From assembly GCF_900128425.1 (NCBI RefSeq), contig NZ_LT635782.1:1922214-1986213 (forward strand): a DNA stretch of 64,000 nucleotides. The letters run 5' to 3'. Positions 49,311 through 59,059 of the stretch are shown piece after piece; position 1 is the first letter of the stretch; every line of letters begins with the position of its first letter. Origin of the DNA: Anaerococcus urinomassiliensis (GTDB taxonomy: Bacteria > Bacillota > Clostridia > Tissierellales > Peptoniphilaceae). The position numbers were made by a program, and so were the translations under genes. The notes beneath the pieces are model-generated. The model did not search any database. It worked only from the letters and a program-made list of their open reading frames with translations, and was not told the origin of the DNA.

Positions 49311-50576
49311 TTGGAAGATATTAATCAAGCAAAAGAATTTGTCCTAAACAGGAGAAATTCTAAGGGCATCCACAGTCTAGAAAAGATAAGGCTCTTGCTG
49401 GATAGATTTGACAATCCACAAGATAAAATAAAAGTAATCCACATAGCAGGAACCAATGGCAAAGGCTCTACGACAAAGATGATTAGCGCTTGTTTGGCCA
49501 AGTCATACAAGGTTGGGACTTTCACATCACCATATATAAAAGAAATCAATGAGAATATAGCCATTAATGGCAAAGCTATTTCTGATAGCGACTTTCTAAA
49601 TTTAATCAATAAATTAAAAAATTACATAGACGATTTGGACAAAAAAGGCTATTATCTGACATATTTTGAGATACTAACAGCAATGATGTACTTGTATTTT
49701 TATGAGGAGAATGTCGATATTGCCATTGTAGAAACAGGCTTGGGTGGTCTTTTGGATTCTACAAATATTGTCAAAAATCCACTGGCATGTGTCATAACAA
49801 GCATATCCAAAGATCATATGGAAATTTTGGGAGATAGCTTAGAAGAAATCGCCTACCAAAAAGCGGGCATAATAAAGGAAAAATCGCAAGTCTTCCTCTA
49901 TCCTCAAGAAAATTCTGTGTCTAAGGTCATAAAAGCAAAGGCCGATGAGTGTCGTAGTAAACTTTTCACTTTTTCTAAAGACGAAGTAGTGATTAAGAAA
50001 AGTGATGATACAACAAATGCTTTTGACTTCAGAAATTATAAGGACGTGGAGATATCCTTGCTAGGAATCCATCAGATCTACAATGCTAGCCTTAGCCTTA
50101 TGGTCTTGGATTATTTTAAAGATGAGTTCAACTTAGATGAAAAAACTATAAAAGAAGAGATTTATAAGGCGAAAAACCCTGGTAGATTGAGCTTGATTAG
50201 TCAAAATCCAAGGGTTTTAGTAGATGGCAGCCACAATAGGGATGCCATAGACTCTCTTATCAAGTCGCTTAATACTTTTAACTATCAAAGGTTAATAGTA
50301 GGCTTTTCAGTCCTTAAGGATAAGGAATATGCATACATAATAGATAGGCTAACAGAGATCGCAGATGAACTTATAATAACAAGTATTGATAGCCCGAGAG
50401 CCTTTGAAATTCGTGAATTAAGAGAAATCGTAAAAGAGAAGTTTCCTAAAGTTATAGCTATAGAGGATAATAAGAAGGCGTATAATTATGCGAAAGAAAT
50501 AGCAGGCCCAAAGGATTTAATCATTTGGTGCGGATCACTTTATTTGGTTGGGGAAATTTACGAGGGTGAAATCTAA
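49311..50576 (+). CDS. folC: Bifunctional folylpolyglutamate/dihydrofolate synthase
   Basis: This 421-aa Mur-ligase-superfamily enzyme adds glutamate to folates. Visible are the P-loop HIAGTNGKGSTTKM (~residue 46), the folate loop FTSPYIKEINENIAING, the EILTAMMYLYF helix, ETGLGGLLDSTN, and the C-terminal VDGSHNRDAIDSL. The TTG start follows AGGAGA. It appears to be a single-gene unit, with hairpins before and after it. Confidence 0.94.
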   Translation: MEDINQAKEFVLNRRNSKGIHSLEKIRLLLDRFDNPQDKIKVIHIAGTNGKGSTTKMISACLAKSYKVGTFTSPYIKEINENIAINGKAISDSDFLNLINKLKNYIDDLDKKGYYLTYFEILTAMMYLYFYEENVDIAIVETGLGGLLDSTNIVKNPLACVITSISKDHMEILGDSLEEIAYQKAGIIKEKSQVFLYPQENSVSKVIKAKADECRSKLFTFSKDEVVIKKSDDTTNAFDFRNYKDVEISLLGIHQIYNASLSLMVLDYFKDEFNLDEKTIKEEIYKAKNPGRLSLISQNPRVLVDGSHNRDAIDSLIKSLNTFNYQRLIVGFSVLKDKEYAYIIDRLTEIADELIITSIDSPRAFEIRELREIVKEKFPKVIAIEDNKKAYNYAKEIAGPKDLIIWCGSLYLVGEIYEGEI

Positions 50577-50780
50577 TTTTGCCAAACAAAAAACCATTAC
50601 GTGCTCGCAATGGTCTTTGATGGGCGAAATCTGTATAAGATTTCATGAGTTAAACAGCGAAAGTTCTTAACTTTCAGATTCATTATAATAAAAAAGCTTG
50701 AATTTGTAAAGTTTTCATCAATTTAATTAAGAACTTTTTTTTTTCGGGTAATATAAGAAGTAGGGAGAATAATAGGAAAT

Positions 50781-51890
50781 ATGAAAACTTTACTAGCAAT
50801 TGATTCAATCAAATATTATGAAAATTCAATAGAAATAGGCAATATATTTCAAAAAGAACTTGGCGAAGATGCTAAGGTTATGCCATTTCTAGATGGTGGC
50901 AGGGGTACTGTTGAGGCTATGAAAGCCCTCATAGATGGAACCTACAAGTATGTAAATGTACATAATCCAAAAAACGAAGTAATTACTGCTAGATATGTTG
51001 TCAAGGACGACTATGCTGTTATGGAAATGGCTGAATCTTCTGGTCTTCGTTTATTATACAAAGAAGAACTTGATGTTATGAACTCATCTTCTCTTGGTTT
51101 TGGAGAGATGATAGTTGATGGGCTCAATCAAGGAGCCGACTCACTACTAATAGGCATTGGAGATACGGCAACCAATGATTTGGGCATGGGTATGTTATAT
51201 GCCCTTGGAGTTAGGTTTTATGACCAAGATGACAACGAACTTAACCCGATTGCAAGCAATATGGAAAGAGTCCACAGACTAGATATTTCAAATATTGACC
51301 GTAGGATTTACCAAAAGGATATAACCATAGCTACAAGTTCTGATACAACTTTATTTGGTGATAATTCATTTTTGGAAAGCAGAATTTATAGAAAAGGAGC
51401 AAGTATAGAGGACATAGCCTTTTTATACAAGGGATGTAAAAATTTCAAGGCAGTAATCGAGAAGACCCTAGGAATTGATTCTGTAGACTTCCCATCACTT
51501 GGCTCTGGCGGTGGAGTAGCTTGGGCCCTTTATACATTTTTTAGGGCCAAGATTTCTAAGTCCATGGATATAGTTATGGAAAAAATAGACTTTGTATCAA
51601 TGATTAATAATTACGATTTATTGATACTTGGTGAAAACGTAGACCAATTTGATGGTGCTTCCTCCATCAATGTAAGCAAATTAGCCAAATCTTACAATCC
51701 AAACCTCAAAATTATCTTTTTGGAAGATGCTGATGGCAAGGAGATAGGTCAGAGGGAAAACTTTGATATGATTTTTAAATATAAACTCTCAGATGACTTT
51801 GACAACAAACAAATAAGAGAAGGGATTAGAGCCTTGGCTAAGGACGTAGACGAGTCTTTAAGGGATAAGGTATTGGCTACATATTTATAA
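50781..51890 (+). CDS. Divergent glycerate kinase family protein
   Basis: This 369-aa protein matches the GlxK/GarK glycerate 2-kinase fold. GIGDTATNDLGMGMLYALG corresponds to the usual GxGxTATNDxGxGxxxALG motif, and SLGSGGGVAWALYTFF to the GAAGGL region. The N-terminal motif usually read DSFKGSLSS is here DSIKYYENS, and PxADGGEGT reads PFLDGGRGT. Substrate contacts may therefore have changed. It would phosphorylate glycerate or a related acid. The ATG is preceded by a weak AGGA site. Confidence 0.78.
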   Translation: MKTLLAIDSIKYYENSIEIGNIFQKELGEDAKVMPFLDGGRGTVEAMKALIDGTYKYVNVHNPKNEVITARYVVKDDYAVMEMAESSGLRLLYKEELDVMNSSSLGFGEMIVDGLNQGADSLLIGIGDTATNDLGMGMLYALGVRFYDQDDNELNPIASNMERVHRLDISNIDRRIYQKDITIATSSDTTLFGDNSFLESRIYRKGASIEDIAFLYKGCKNFKAVIEKTLGIDSVDFPSLGSGGGVAWALYTFFRAKISKSMDIVMEKIDFVSMINNYDLLILGENVDQFDGASSINVSKLAKSYNPNLKIIFLEDADGKEIGQRENFDMIFKYKLSDDFDNKQIREGIRALAKDVDESLRDKVLATYL

Positions 51891-51936
51891 GGCCTTTTGC
51901 CCTTTAGTAAGGCTTGTTAAGTAGTATAGTATTTTT

Positions 51937-52611
51937 ATGAATTATTTTAAAAAACTTGGAGAAAGTAAAGTGACGAGAGCTCTTATCATTATAAATATTC
52001 TAGTTTTTGTTATAATGGCCCTAAGTGGTGGCACTGAAAACACAGCAAATTTGGTGCGTTTTGGTGCTGTATTTAAGCCATATATAGCAGCTGGCCAGTG
52101 GTGGAGACTCTTTACAGCTTCTTTCATCCACATAGGATTGATGCATATTTTATTTAATATGTACTTTTTGTATCAACTTGGTCCAACTTTTGAAATGCTT
52201 TATGGTAGCAAGAATTTTCTAATAATCTACCTTATTTCTGGTATAGTTGGTAACTTAGTTAGTTTTGCTTTTGGATCAGATGGAACAGTTTCTGCTGGTG
52301 CTTCAACTTCCCTTTACGGAATGTTTGGCTTAGCACTAGGAATCATGCTAAATTACAAAAATGATGCAGTTTTATCAAGTTTTGGCGCAAGCTTCTTATC
52401 AGTTATAGCCATAAACGTGATTTATTCATTTATAAGTCCAAATGTTGGCATACTTGGCCATTTTGGAGGACTTTTTGCAGGCCTCATATTATCTGGCATA
52501 TTCCCAGTAGTAAACAGAGAGCTTTCATCTGGTGTGAGACTTGTATCACTAGCAGCAATGGTTGTTTTGATTGTATTTTTGATTAGAATTGGATTAAAAT
52601 CAGCTTATTAG
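51937..52611 (+). CDS. Rhomboid-family intramembrane serine protease
   Basis: This 224-aa membrane protein has six predicted helices. The rhomboid landmarks are WWRLFTASFIHIGLMHILFNMYFL, the catalytic Ser in SAGASTSLYGMFGL (where GxSx is expected), and the catalytic His in ILGHFGGLFAGL. It cleaves membrane proteins within or near the bilayer. It starts 46 bases after the kinase-like gene and ends 8 bases before a lipoprotein gene, so co-transcription is likely. The ATG ribosome site is weak. Confidence 0.9.
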   Translation: MNYFKKLGESKVTRALIIINILVFVIMALSGGTENTANLVRFGAVFKPYIAAGQWWRLFTASFIHIGLMHILFNMYFLYQLGPTFEMLYGSKNFLIIYLISGIVGNLVSFAFGSDGTVSAGASTSLYGMFGLALGIMLNYKNDAVLSSFGASFLSVIAINVIYSFISPNVGILGHFGGLFAGLILSGIFPVVNRELSSGVRLVSLAAMVVLIVFLIRIGLKSAY

Positions 52612-52619
52612 GGTGACAT

Positions 52620-53489
52620 ATGAAAAGAATACTAATTATCATATCTCTTGTACTTACCTTATCAGCGTGTGACTTTGAATCCAGGTCTGAATTTGAGGAG
52701 AAATTTAACAAGAAAGAACAAATCTCTGATGATGTAACTATGCCCAAAATCACCTATGTTCCAGCAAGTGATGATGATAGGAAAGATACGCATAGTGAGG
52801 ATAATAAAGACAAGATAGACTTTGAAGAGCACTATGGCAAGGGCAGTAGCGGTAAGTCTTTAGACCCGTCAAAAAGTCTTGGAAACATTGTCGATACCAA
52901 AGTTGGCGATACACAAATAGGCATTTCCTTAATGCAATCAGTGCAAATACCTGGAGGATATTCTACATATCTATCCTACAATAGAAATGACGAATTTGTA
53001 GAAAGGGAATTCGGACCTATTGTAGGCTTTGTAGGTATTAGCTCAACTGTAGCCTATGATGTGATAGATTCAGAATCAGGGCAAATGCTATTGGTAAGCA
53101 TGGTTGGCCAGTCAAACGGAGACACCTACAGCGCCTATTATCTATTTAACAAATTTATGGGCCTTATTGACTATTTGGTATTTAGAAATTCTGTTGACAA
53201 TATAAAGCCAACGGTTGAAAGGCTGGGAGAGGTGATAGAAGCGCCAGAAACGGAAGTTCCAGGAAGTATCGACCAAGCCATAAAGGCGAGGATAGATATA
53301 GAGAATAAGCATCTGCCAAGCTTACTTGATGTCTATGGCATTAAAACTAGACCAGTAGTAGCTAGGGTAGATGGCAGGGACATGGATATAGGTTATATTC
53401 CTGATATTAAGATGGAAAATAGGATATTATTAGCAAGGACAACAAACGATCCAATAGACCAAGGATCTAGGATTGATATAGAAAAATAA
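52620..53489 (+). CDS. Hypothetical lipoprotein
   Basis: This 289-aa protein has a signal peptide ending in the lipobox LSAC, then a charged linker and a beta-rich domain (MQSVQIPGGYSTYLSYN, IVGFVGISSTVAYDVIDS, LLVSMVGQSNGDTYSAYYL). No family is recognised. It follows the rhomboid gene at 8 bases (TAGGGTGACATATG), raising the possibility of a functional link with that protease; this is inference only. Confidence 0.75.
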   Translation: MKRILIIISLVLTLSACDFESRSEFEEKFNKKEQISDDVTMPKITYVPASDDDRKDTHSEDNKDKIDFEEHYGKGSSGKSLDPSKSLGNIVDTKVGDTQIGISLMQSVQIPGGYSTYLSYNRNDEFVEREFGPIVGFVGISSTVAYDVIDSESGQMLLVSMVGQSNGDTYSAYYLFNKFMGLIDYLVFRNSVDNIKPTVERLGEVIEAPETEVPGSIDQAIKARIDIENKHLPSLLDVYGIKTRPVVARVDGRDMDIGYIPDIKMENRILLARTTNDPIDQGSRIDIEK

Positions 53490-53510
53490 AAGGCTTAAAA
53501 AGGAGAATTT

Positions 53511-55292
53511 ATGAAAAGAAATGAAATTGATGAAAGATTAAAGTGGGACACCTCCTTAATCTATAAAAGTGATGAAGATTACTATAGCGAAGTCAAAGAA
53601 TCGAGAGAGCTTGCAGATAAACTTACAGACTATAAGGGTAAAATCACAGAAAATGCTGATACACTTTTAGCTTTCCTAAAAGATTATGAAAAGCTAATGA
53701 GAAAATTCTACAAGGCAGCAGTTTATGGTCACTTAAGATCAGATGAAGATACTGCTAATAGCACCTACCAAGAAATGAGCCAAACATCATCTATAGCAGG
53801 GGCAGAAATTTCTGAAAAATTATCATTTATTACACCTGAAATCTTATCTGCTGACTATGAAGACATAAAGAAAATGCTTGGTGAAAAAGAAGAATTAAAA
53901 ATCTATGACCACTACTTTGAAGACTTGTTTAGAAGCAAAGACCACGTATTAAGCGAAAACGAAGAAAAAGTTATAGCAAGCTTCTCAAAATTAGCTGAAA
54001 ACCCTGTATCAACTTATATGATTTTCTCTAATGCTGATATAAAATTCCCATCCGTAGAAAAAGATGGCGAAAAAATCGAACTTTCCGATGCAAACTTCAC
54101 AACACTTGAAGAAGACAAAGATCGTGACTTAAGACGCAAAGTTTATGAAACATATTATAAAGTTTACAAGCAATTTGAAAACACAGCTGCTTCTTTACTA
54201 GATGGGGAAATTACTAGCCATAATATCGAATCAAAACTTAGAAAATACGACTCTGCTCGCCAAATGAGCCTATCTTCAAATAACCTTGATGAAGCAATAT
54301 ATGACAACCTTATTGAAGTAGTTCACGACAATATGGATATCCACAGAGACTACACTACACTTCGTAAGGAATTTTTAGGAGTAGATGATCTTGGATTCCA
54401 CGACATCTACGTGCCACTAGTAAAAGATTACGATAGAAAGATAGAATTTGATGAAGCTCGTGACATAGTCCTTGAAGCAATCAAACCACTAGGCGAAGAA
54501 TACGTTGAAGTTGCCAGAAAAGGCTTTGAACAAAGATGGTTTGACGTTATGCCAAACGAAGGCAAAAGATCTGGAGCTTACTCATCAGGTTCATATGACA
54601 CCCAACCATACATCCTACTAAACCACACAAACACAATAAACGATGTATTTACCATAGCTCACGAACTTGGCCACTCTATGCACTCATACTACACAAGAAA
54701 GACCCAACCATATATCTACGGTTCATATTCAATCTTCTTGGCAGAGATTGCATCAACCACAAACGAGCTATTACTTCTTGACTACATGCTAAAGAATAGT
54801 CAAAGCGAAGAAGAAACTGCTTACCTACTAAACTACTTTGTAAACCAATTCAAATCAACAGTCTTTAGACAAACATTGTTTGCAGAATTTGAACATGAAG
54901 TAAACAAATTAGTAGCAAATGGAGAACCAATCCCAGCAGCTAGACTTGATAAAATCTACGGTGACCTAAACCGTGATTACTTTGGCAAGGACATAGATGT
55001 TGACGAATATATCTCAACAGAATGGTCAAGAATCCCACACTTCTATATGTTCTACTATGTATTCCAATACGCAACAGGATTTATGTCTGCAGTAGCACTT
55101 AGCCAAAAAATCCTAAAAGGAACAGATGAGGACAGAGAGGCTTACCTAAACTACCTAAAAGCAGGAGAAAGCGAATACCCAATAGATGTTCTTAAAAAAG
55201 CAGGCGTTGATATGACAAGTAAAGATGCTATGCAAAAGGCTATGGATGTAGCAAGAGAAGCTCTAAAAGACTTAAGAAATGCAATAATGTAA
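53511..55292 (+). CDS. pepF: Oligoendopeptidase F
   Basis: A 593-aa M3-family zinc oligopeptidase with the HELGHSMHSYY zinc motif (HELGH at residues ~384-388) and the third ligand Glu in FLAEIASTTNELLL. It cleaves medium-length peptides in the cytoplasm, complementing the peptide uptake system at the left of the window. The ATG follows AAAGGAGAA. Length is normal for PepF (about 600). Confidence 0.96.
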   Translation: MKRNEIDERLKWDTSLIYKSDEDYYSEVKESRELADKLTDYKGKITENADTLLAFLKDYEKLMRKFYKAAVYGHLRSDEDTANSTYQEMSQTSSIAGAEISEKLSFITPEILSADYEDIKKMLGEKEELKIYDHYFEDLFRSKDHVLSENEEKVIASFSKLAENPVSTYMIFSNADIKFPSVEKDGEKIELSDANFTTLEEDKDRDLRRKVYETYYKVYKQFENTAASLLDGEITSHNIESKLRKYDSARQMSLSSNNLDEAIYDNLIEVVHDNMDIHRDYTTLRKEFLGVDDLGFHDIYVPLVKDYDRKIEFDEARDIVLEAIKPLGEEYVEVARKGFEQRWFDVMPNEGKRSGAYSSGSYDTQPYILLNHTNTINDVFTIAHELGHSMHSYYTRKTQPYIYGSYSIFLAEIASTTNELLLLDYMLKNSQSEEETAYLLNYFVNQFKSTVFRQTLFAEFEHEVNKLVANGEPIPAARLDKIYGDLNRDYFGKDIDVDEYISTEWSRIPHFYMFYYVFQYATGFMSAVALSQKILKGTDEDREAYLNYLKAGESEYPIDVLKKAGVDMTSKDAMQKAMDVAREALKDLRNAIM

Positions 55293-55296
55293 GATG

Positions 55297-55335
55297 AAAA
55301 AGAGACCTAGCTAGTTTTACTAGTGGGTCTCTTTT
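55297..55335 (+). terminator. Terminator after pepF
   Basis: AAAAAGAGACC with inner CTAGT pairs with ACTAG and GGTCTCTTTT, and the same hairpin can serve the convergent symporter gene. Confidence 0.8.
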
Positions 55336-55350
55336 AATGTGCTTACTATT

Positions 55351-56691
55351 TCAACCAATACCCCCAAAAGTTATACCCAAAACTAGGGCAAGGAGGCTTA
55401 GTAGGCAATATAGGTACTTGCCAATAGGATAAAAGTAAGATGAAATTGGCTTTTTGCGACCCTTGTTAACCTCACCGAGTGCCATATCCTTATCCAAAAT
55501 CCAAAAGAACATGATGCCTGCAAGAAGGGCACCTAGTGGAGCTATAACTATAGAAACAAAATCCATCCAAGAGCCAACAATTCCTTGGACAAAAATAGCT
55601 GAAATAATTCCTATTGCATTTATAACAAAAGAAGCTTTTTTTCTATTAAATCCAAATCTTTCTTGGACATAGGCTACTGGAGCTTCGTATAGGTTGATTA
55701 TTGACGAAAATCCTGCAAAAAGAACTGCAAGATAAAAAATAACCATCAAAATCCTACCTGCTGGAAGCTTATTAAAGACACCAACCAAGTAAATAAACAT
55801 AAGACCAGGCCCACCCTCATTAATGTCAGCTGAACCAATAGCCATAGCTGGGATAATAACGAAAGCTGCCAAAAGTGCTGCCAAAGTATCAAAAAATGCA
55901 ATGTTTCTAGCAGAAGAAGGTATATCTTCATCCTTAGATAGGTAAGATCCGTAGATTACAGATCCATTACCAGCTATAGAAAGGGAGAAGAATGCCTGGC
56001 CAAAGGCAAAGACCCAAAGTTTGGGATCTGCTAGCTTCTCTGTGTTCAAGTTGAAAATATATTGATATCCCTTTGATGCGGCAGGATTTTGGCCAATATA
56101 TATGGCAAGGCCAAGTAGCATGATAAATAAAATAGGCATCAAAAATTTATTCGCCCTCTCAATACCCTTGGCAATACCAAAAGACATTATAATCATAGAG
56201 GAAATACCAGCTACAATTATCCAGAAATTATTAGAAAAAGCAGAAGCTGTTTGGTTAAAAGTCATGCCAATCATATAATTATCGTCAGCAAAATTTGTCA
56301 ATGTACCATTTATGGCTAAGTAATTATATCTAAAAATCCAACCCATGACAGCAGTATAGCCAATAGCAAGAGCTAGAGAGCCCAAAACGGGTATTATTCC
56401 CAATTTTTTTCCTATACTTTCCTTTCCCTTTTGACCAGTTGCAAATCCAAAGGCATTAACAGGCCCAGAACCTGTAAGCCTTCCTAGGGCAAACTCCTCA
56501 ATAACACCAGTAGAGGCGATGAGGATTACAAAAAAGAAATAAGGCAACAAAAAGCTCATACCTCCCCAAAGAGAAACCATAACAGGGAATCGCCAAATAT
56601 TACCCATACCTACAGCAGAGCCGATAGAAGCGAGGGTAAATCCTAATTTACTTGTAAAGCCGTCTTTTTTTGAAAAATTATTGTTAGTCAT
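55351..56691 (-). CDS. Neurotransmitter:sodium symporter (NSS/SNF) family protein
   Basis: A 446-aa transporter with about eleven membrane helices. The family N-terminus is clear: KLGFTLASIGSAVGMGNIWRFPVM, which forms Na+ and substrate contacts in helix 1. AFGQAFFSLSIAGNGSVIYGSYL corresponds to helix 6. Bacterial members of this length usually carry amino acids (tryptophan, tyrosine, leucine type), but the specificity here is unknown. The gene is monocistronic on the minus strand and converges on pepF. Confidence 0.92.
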   Translation of the reverse strand: MTNNNFSKKDGFTSKLGFTLASIGSAVGMGNIWRFPVMVSLWGGMSFLLPYFFFVILIASTGVIEEFALGRLTGSGPVNAFGFATGQKGKESIGKKLGIIPVLGSLALAIGYTAVMGWIFRYNYLAINGTLTNFADDNYMIGMTFNQTASAFSNNFWIIVAGISSMIIMSFGIAKGIERANKFLMPILFIMLLGLAIYIGQNPAASKGYQYIFNLNTEKLADPKLWVFAFGQAFFSLSIAGNGSVIYGSYLSKDEDIPSSARNIAFFDTLAALLAAFVIIPAMAIGSADINEGGPGLMFIYLVGVFNKLPAGRILMVIFYLAVLFAGFSSIINLYEAPVAYVQERFGFNRKKASFVINAIGIISAIFVQGIVGSWMDFVSIVIAPLGALLAGIMFFWILDKDMALGEVNKGRKKPISSYFYPIGKYLYCLLSLLALVLGITFGGIG

Positions 56692-56824
56692 TATATATCC
56701 TTTATCATAATATTAGACTAAATTATATAATAGTATAAAAGATTTGTCCATTTAATATAAAATTTACATAGATTCATTATAATGTTTGTGTACTAACATT
56801 GCATTAAAAATTTAGGAGGAAATT

Positions 56825-57541
56825 ATGATAAATTTTGCCCATAGAGGCTTTAAAGGAAAATATCCAGAAAATACTATGTTAGCTTTCAAAAAAGCACTTG
56901 AAGCAGGAGCAAGTGGCATAGAATTTGATGTCCATCTATCAAAAGATGGACAATTAGTAATAATCCATGACGAGACCTTGGAAAGAACCACCGATGGATC
57001 AGGTTTAGTAGGCGAAAAAACTTTAGATCAGCTAAAAGATCTAAATGCATCTAAGAACTATCCGGATTGTGAAATCCAAAGGATATTGACTCTAAGAGAG
57101 TATTTTGACTTTGCCAAAGATTATGACATCATCACAAATATCGAACTAAAAACATCTATTATAGATTATCCAGGTATTGAGGAGAAAGTTTATGAACTTA
57201 TCAAGGAATATGGTTTGGAGGAAAAGATAATTATTTCATCCTTTAATCACAACTCACTAATAAGATTTAAGGAACTTGATGACAATATAAAATGTGGAGT
57301 TCTAGAATCCTCAAGACTATATGAGCCGTGGAATTATGTGAAAAATCTGGGTATGGAATACTATCATCCATTAAATTTTACAGTGACAAAAGAAGTAGCG
57401 GAAAAATGTGCAGAAAATAATATTGGACTAAATATTTGGTTTGGGGTTTCTGATTATGATTACAGCCAATATCTGGAAATGAATCCCACCGGACTTATAA
57501 CGGATTATCCTGATAGAGTCTGTGAATTTATAGGCAAGTAA
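56825..57541 (+). CDS. ugpQ: Glycerophosphodiester phosphodiesterase
   Basis: A 238-aa GDPD-family TIM-barrel enzyme with the catalytic HRGFKGKYPENT and the metal-binding GIEFDVHLSKDGQLVIIHD, followed by LERTTDGSG. It hydrolyses glycerophosphodiesters to sn-glycerol-3-phosphate and an alcohol. No signal peptide is seen, so it is cytoplasmic. It lies just upstream of a UgpBAEC-type ABC system, whose imported substrate it would process. The ATG follows TTAGGAGG. Confidence 0.92.
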   Translation: MINFAHRGFKGKYPENTMLAFKKALEAGASGIEFDVHLSKDGQLVIIHDETLERTTDGSGLVGEKTLDQLKDLNASKNYPDCEIQRILTLREYFDFAKDYDIITNIELKTSIIDYPGIEEKVYELIKEYGLEEKIIISSFNHNSLIRFKELDDNIKCGVLESSRLYEPWNYVKNLGMEYYHPLNFTVTKEVAEKCAENNIGLNIWFGVSDYDYSQYLEMNPTGLITDYPDRVCEFIGK

Positions 57542-57673
57542 ATCTGTTATTAGTTTTATACAAATTATCAAAAAATATAGTCAACTAAATTTACGTAAAA
57601 TTTACAAATAATATAAATATTTTTAACATAGCTATCCTATAATGCAAAGGTAATAAAACTTATTGGAGGAACC

Positions 57674-59059
57674 ATGTTAAAAAAATTTGTTAGTAGACTA
57701 ATGCTAATTTTAATGTTTGTTACACTTGCCTCTTGTGCAGGACGTAATGACAAGCAAACAGACACACCAAAGGATGGTGGAGCTACAAGTAGTGAAACTA
57801 ATGCAAAGGATGATAAGAAAACTTCTAGCCAAGATGGAAGAACAACCATAGTATTTTGGCACTCTATGGGTGGAAATCTAAATGATGCTATTGATCATCT
57901 TGTTGAGGAGTATAACAATTCTCAAGACAAGTATTTTGTAAAAGCAGAATTTCAAGGGGAATACGATGATGCTTTAACAAAGCTTAGATCTTCAGCATCA
58001 GGTAAGGATGTAGGAGCTGATCTAGTTCAAGTCTTTGACCTAGGTACCAGATACATGATTGACTCTGGCCTAATAAAACCAATGCAAGATTTTATTGATG
58101 AAGAAAAGTTTGATACTAGCCAACTTGAAGATAATCTTCTAGCTTATTACACAGTAGATGGAAAATTAAACTCAATGCCGTTTAACTCATCTACACCTCT
58201 TTTATACTACAACAAAGATATGTTTGATAAGGCTGGAGTAGAAGTTCCAAAATCTCTAGAAGAGATGAAAGAAGTGGGACAAAAATTATTAGACTCAGGC
58301 GTAACAGAAATGCCTATATCAATGAGTGTATATGGTTGGTGGGTTGAACAATTCATGAGCAAACAAGGACTAGATATTTTCGATAATGAAAATGGTAGAA
58401 AGGCTAATCCAACAAAATCAGTGTTTGATGAAAATGGTGGGGTTACAAATGTTTTAAAGGCATGGAAAGACCTCCAAGATAGTGGTATAGCGCCAAATGT
58501 TGGTAAACAAGGTGGTGGCCCAGAATTTAATGCCGGAACTAGTGCTATGACTTTTGCATCAACAGCTTCACTTACTCAAATCCTATCAGAAGTAGGAGAT
58601 AGATTTGAAGTAGGTACTGCATATTTTCCAGGGGTAAAGGCTAGTGATAACCACGGCGTATCCATTGGTGGAGCCTCCTTATATGCTCTTGATTCAGGTG
58701 ATAAAGATAAGATGGACGCTACATGGGATTTTGTAAAATTCCTTGTAAGTGTAGATTCTCAAACATACTGGAATGCAAATACAGGTTATTTCCCAGTAAA
58801 TAAGGGTGTACTTGATACTGATGAATTCAAAGAATTAATTAAAAAATCTCCACAATTTGAAACAGCTATCGACCAATTACATGACTCTACACCAGATGAC
58901 CAAGGAGCATTAGCGACAGTGTTCCAAGAATCTCGTCAAATAATGGAAAAAAATATTGAAGAGATGCTAAATGGAAACATTAGCCCAGAAGATGCAAGTG
59001 CTGCTATGGCAAAAGAAATTGATCAAGCCCTAGAATCTTATAATAAGGTTAATAAATAA
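57674..59059 (+). CDS. ugpB: Extracellular substrate-binding lipoprotein, UgpB-like
   Basis: A 461-aa family 1 solute-binding protein with the lipobox LASC, a short Asp/Lys/Thr-rich linker and the body beginning TTIVFWHSMGGN. Aromatic and acidic residues such as YGWWVEQF and SIGGASLYAL resemble UgpB, which binds glycerol-3-phosphate or glycerophosphocholine. A general sugar specificity cannot be excluded, but the GDPD neighbour supports the call. RBS TTGGAGG. Its stop overlaps the next start by one base. Confidence 0.85.
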   Translation: MLKKFVSRLMLILMFVTLASCAGRNDKQTDTPKDGGATSSETNAKDDKKTSSQDGRTTIVFWHSMGGNLNDAIDHLVEEYNNSQDKYFVKAEFQGEYDDALTKLRSSASGKDVGADLVQVFDLGTRYMIDSGLIKPMQDFIDEEKFDTSQLEDNLLAYYTVDGKLNSMPFNSSTPLLYYNKDMFDKAGVEVPKSLEEMKEVGQKLLDSGVTEMPISMSVYGWWVEQFMSKQGLDIFDNENGRKANPTKSVFDENGGVTNVLKAWKDLQDSGIAPNVGKQGGGPEFNAGTSAMTFASTASLTQILSEVGDRFEVGTAYFPGVKASDNHGVSIGGASLYALDSGDKDKMDATWDFVKFLVSVDSQTYWNANTGYFPVNKGVLDTDEFKELIKKSPQFETAIDQLHDSTPDDQGALATVFQESRQIMEKNIEEMLNGNISPEDASAAMAKEIDQALESYNKVNK

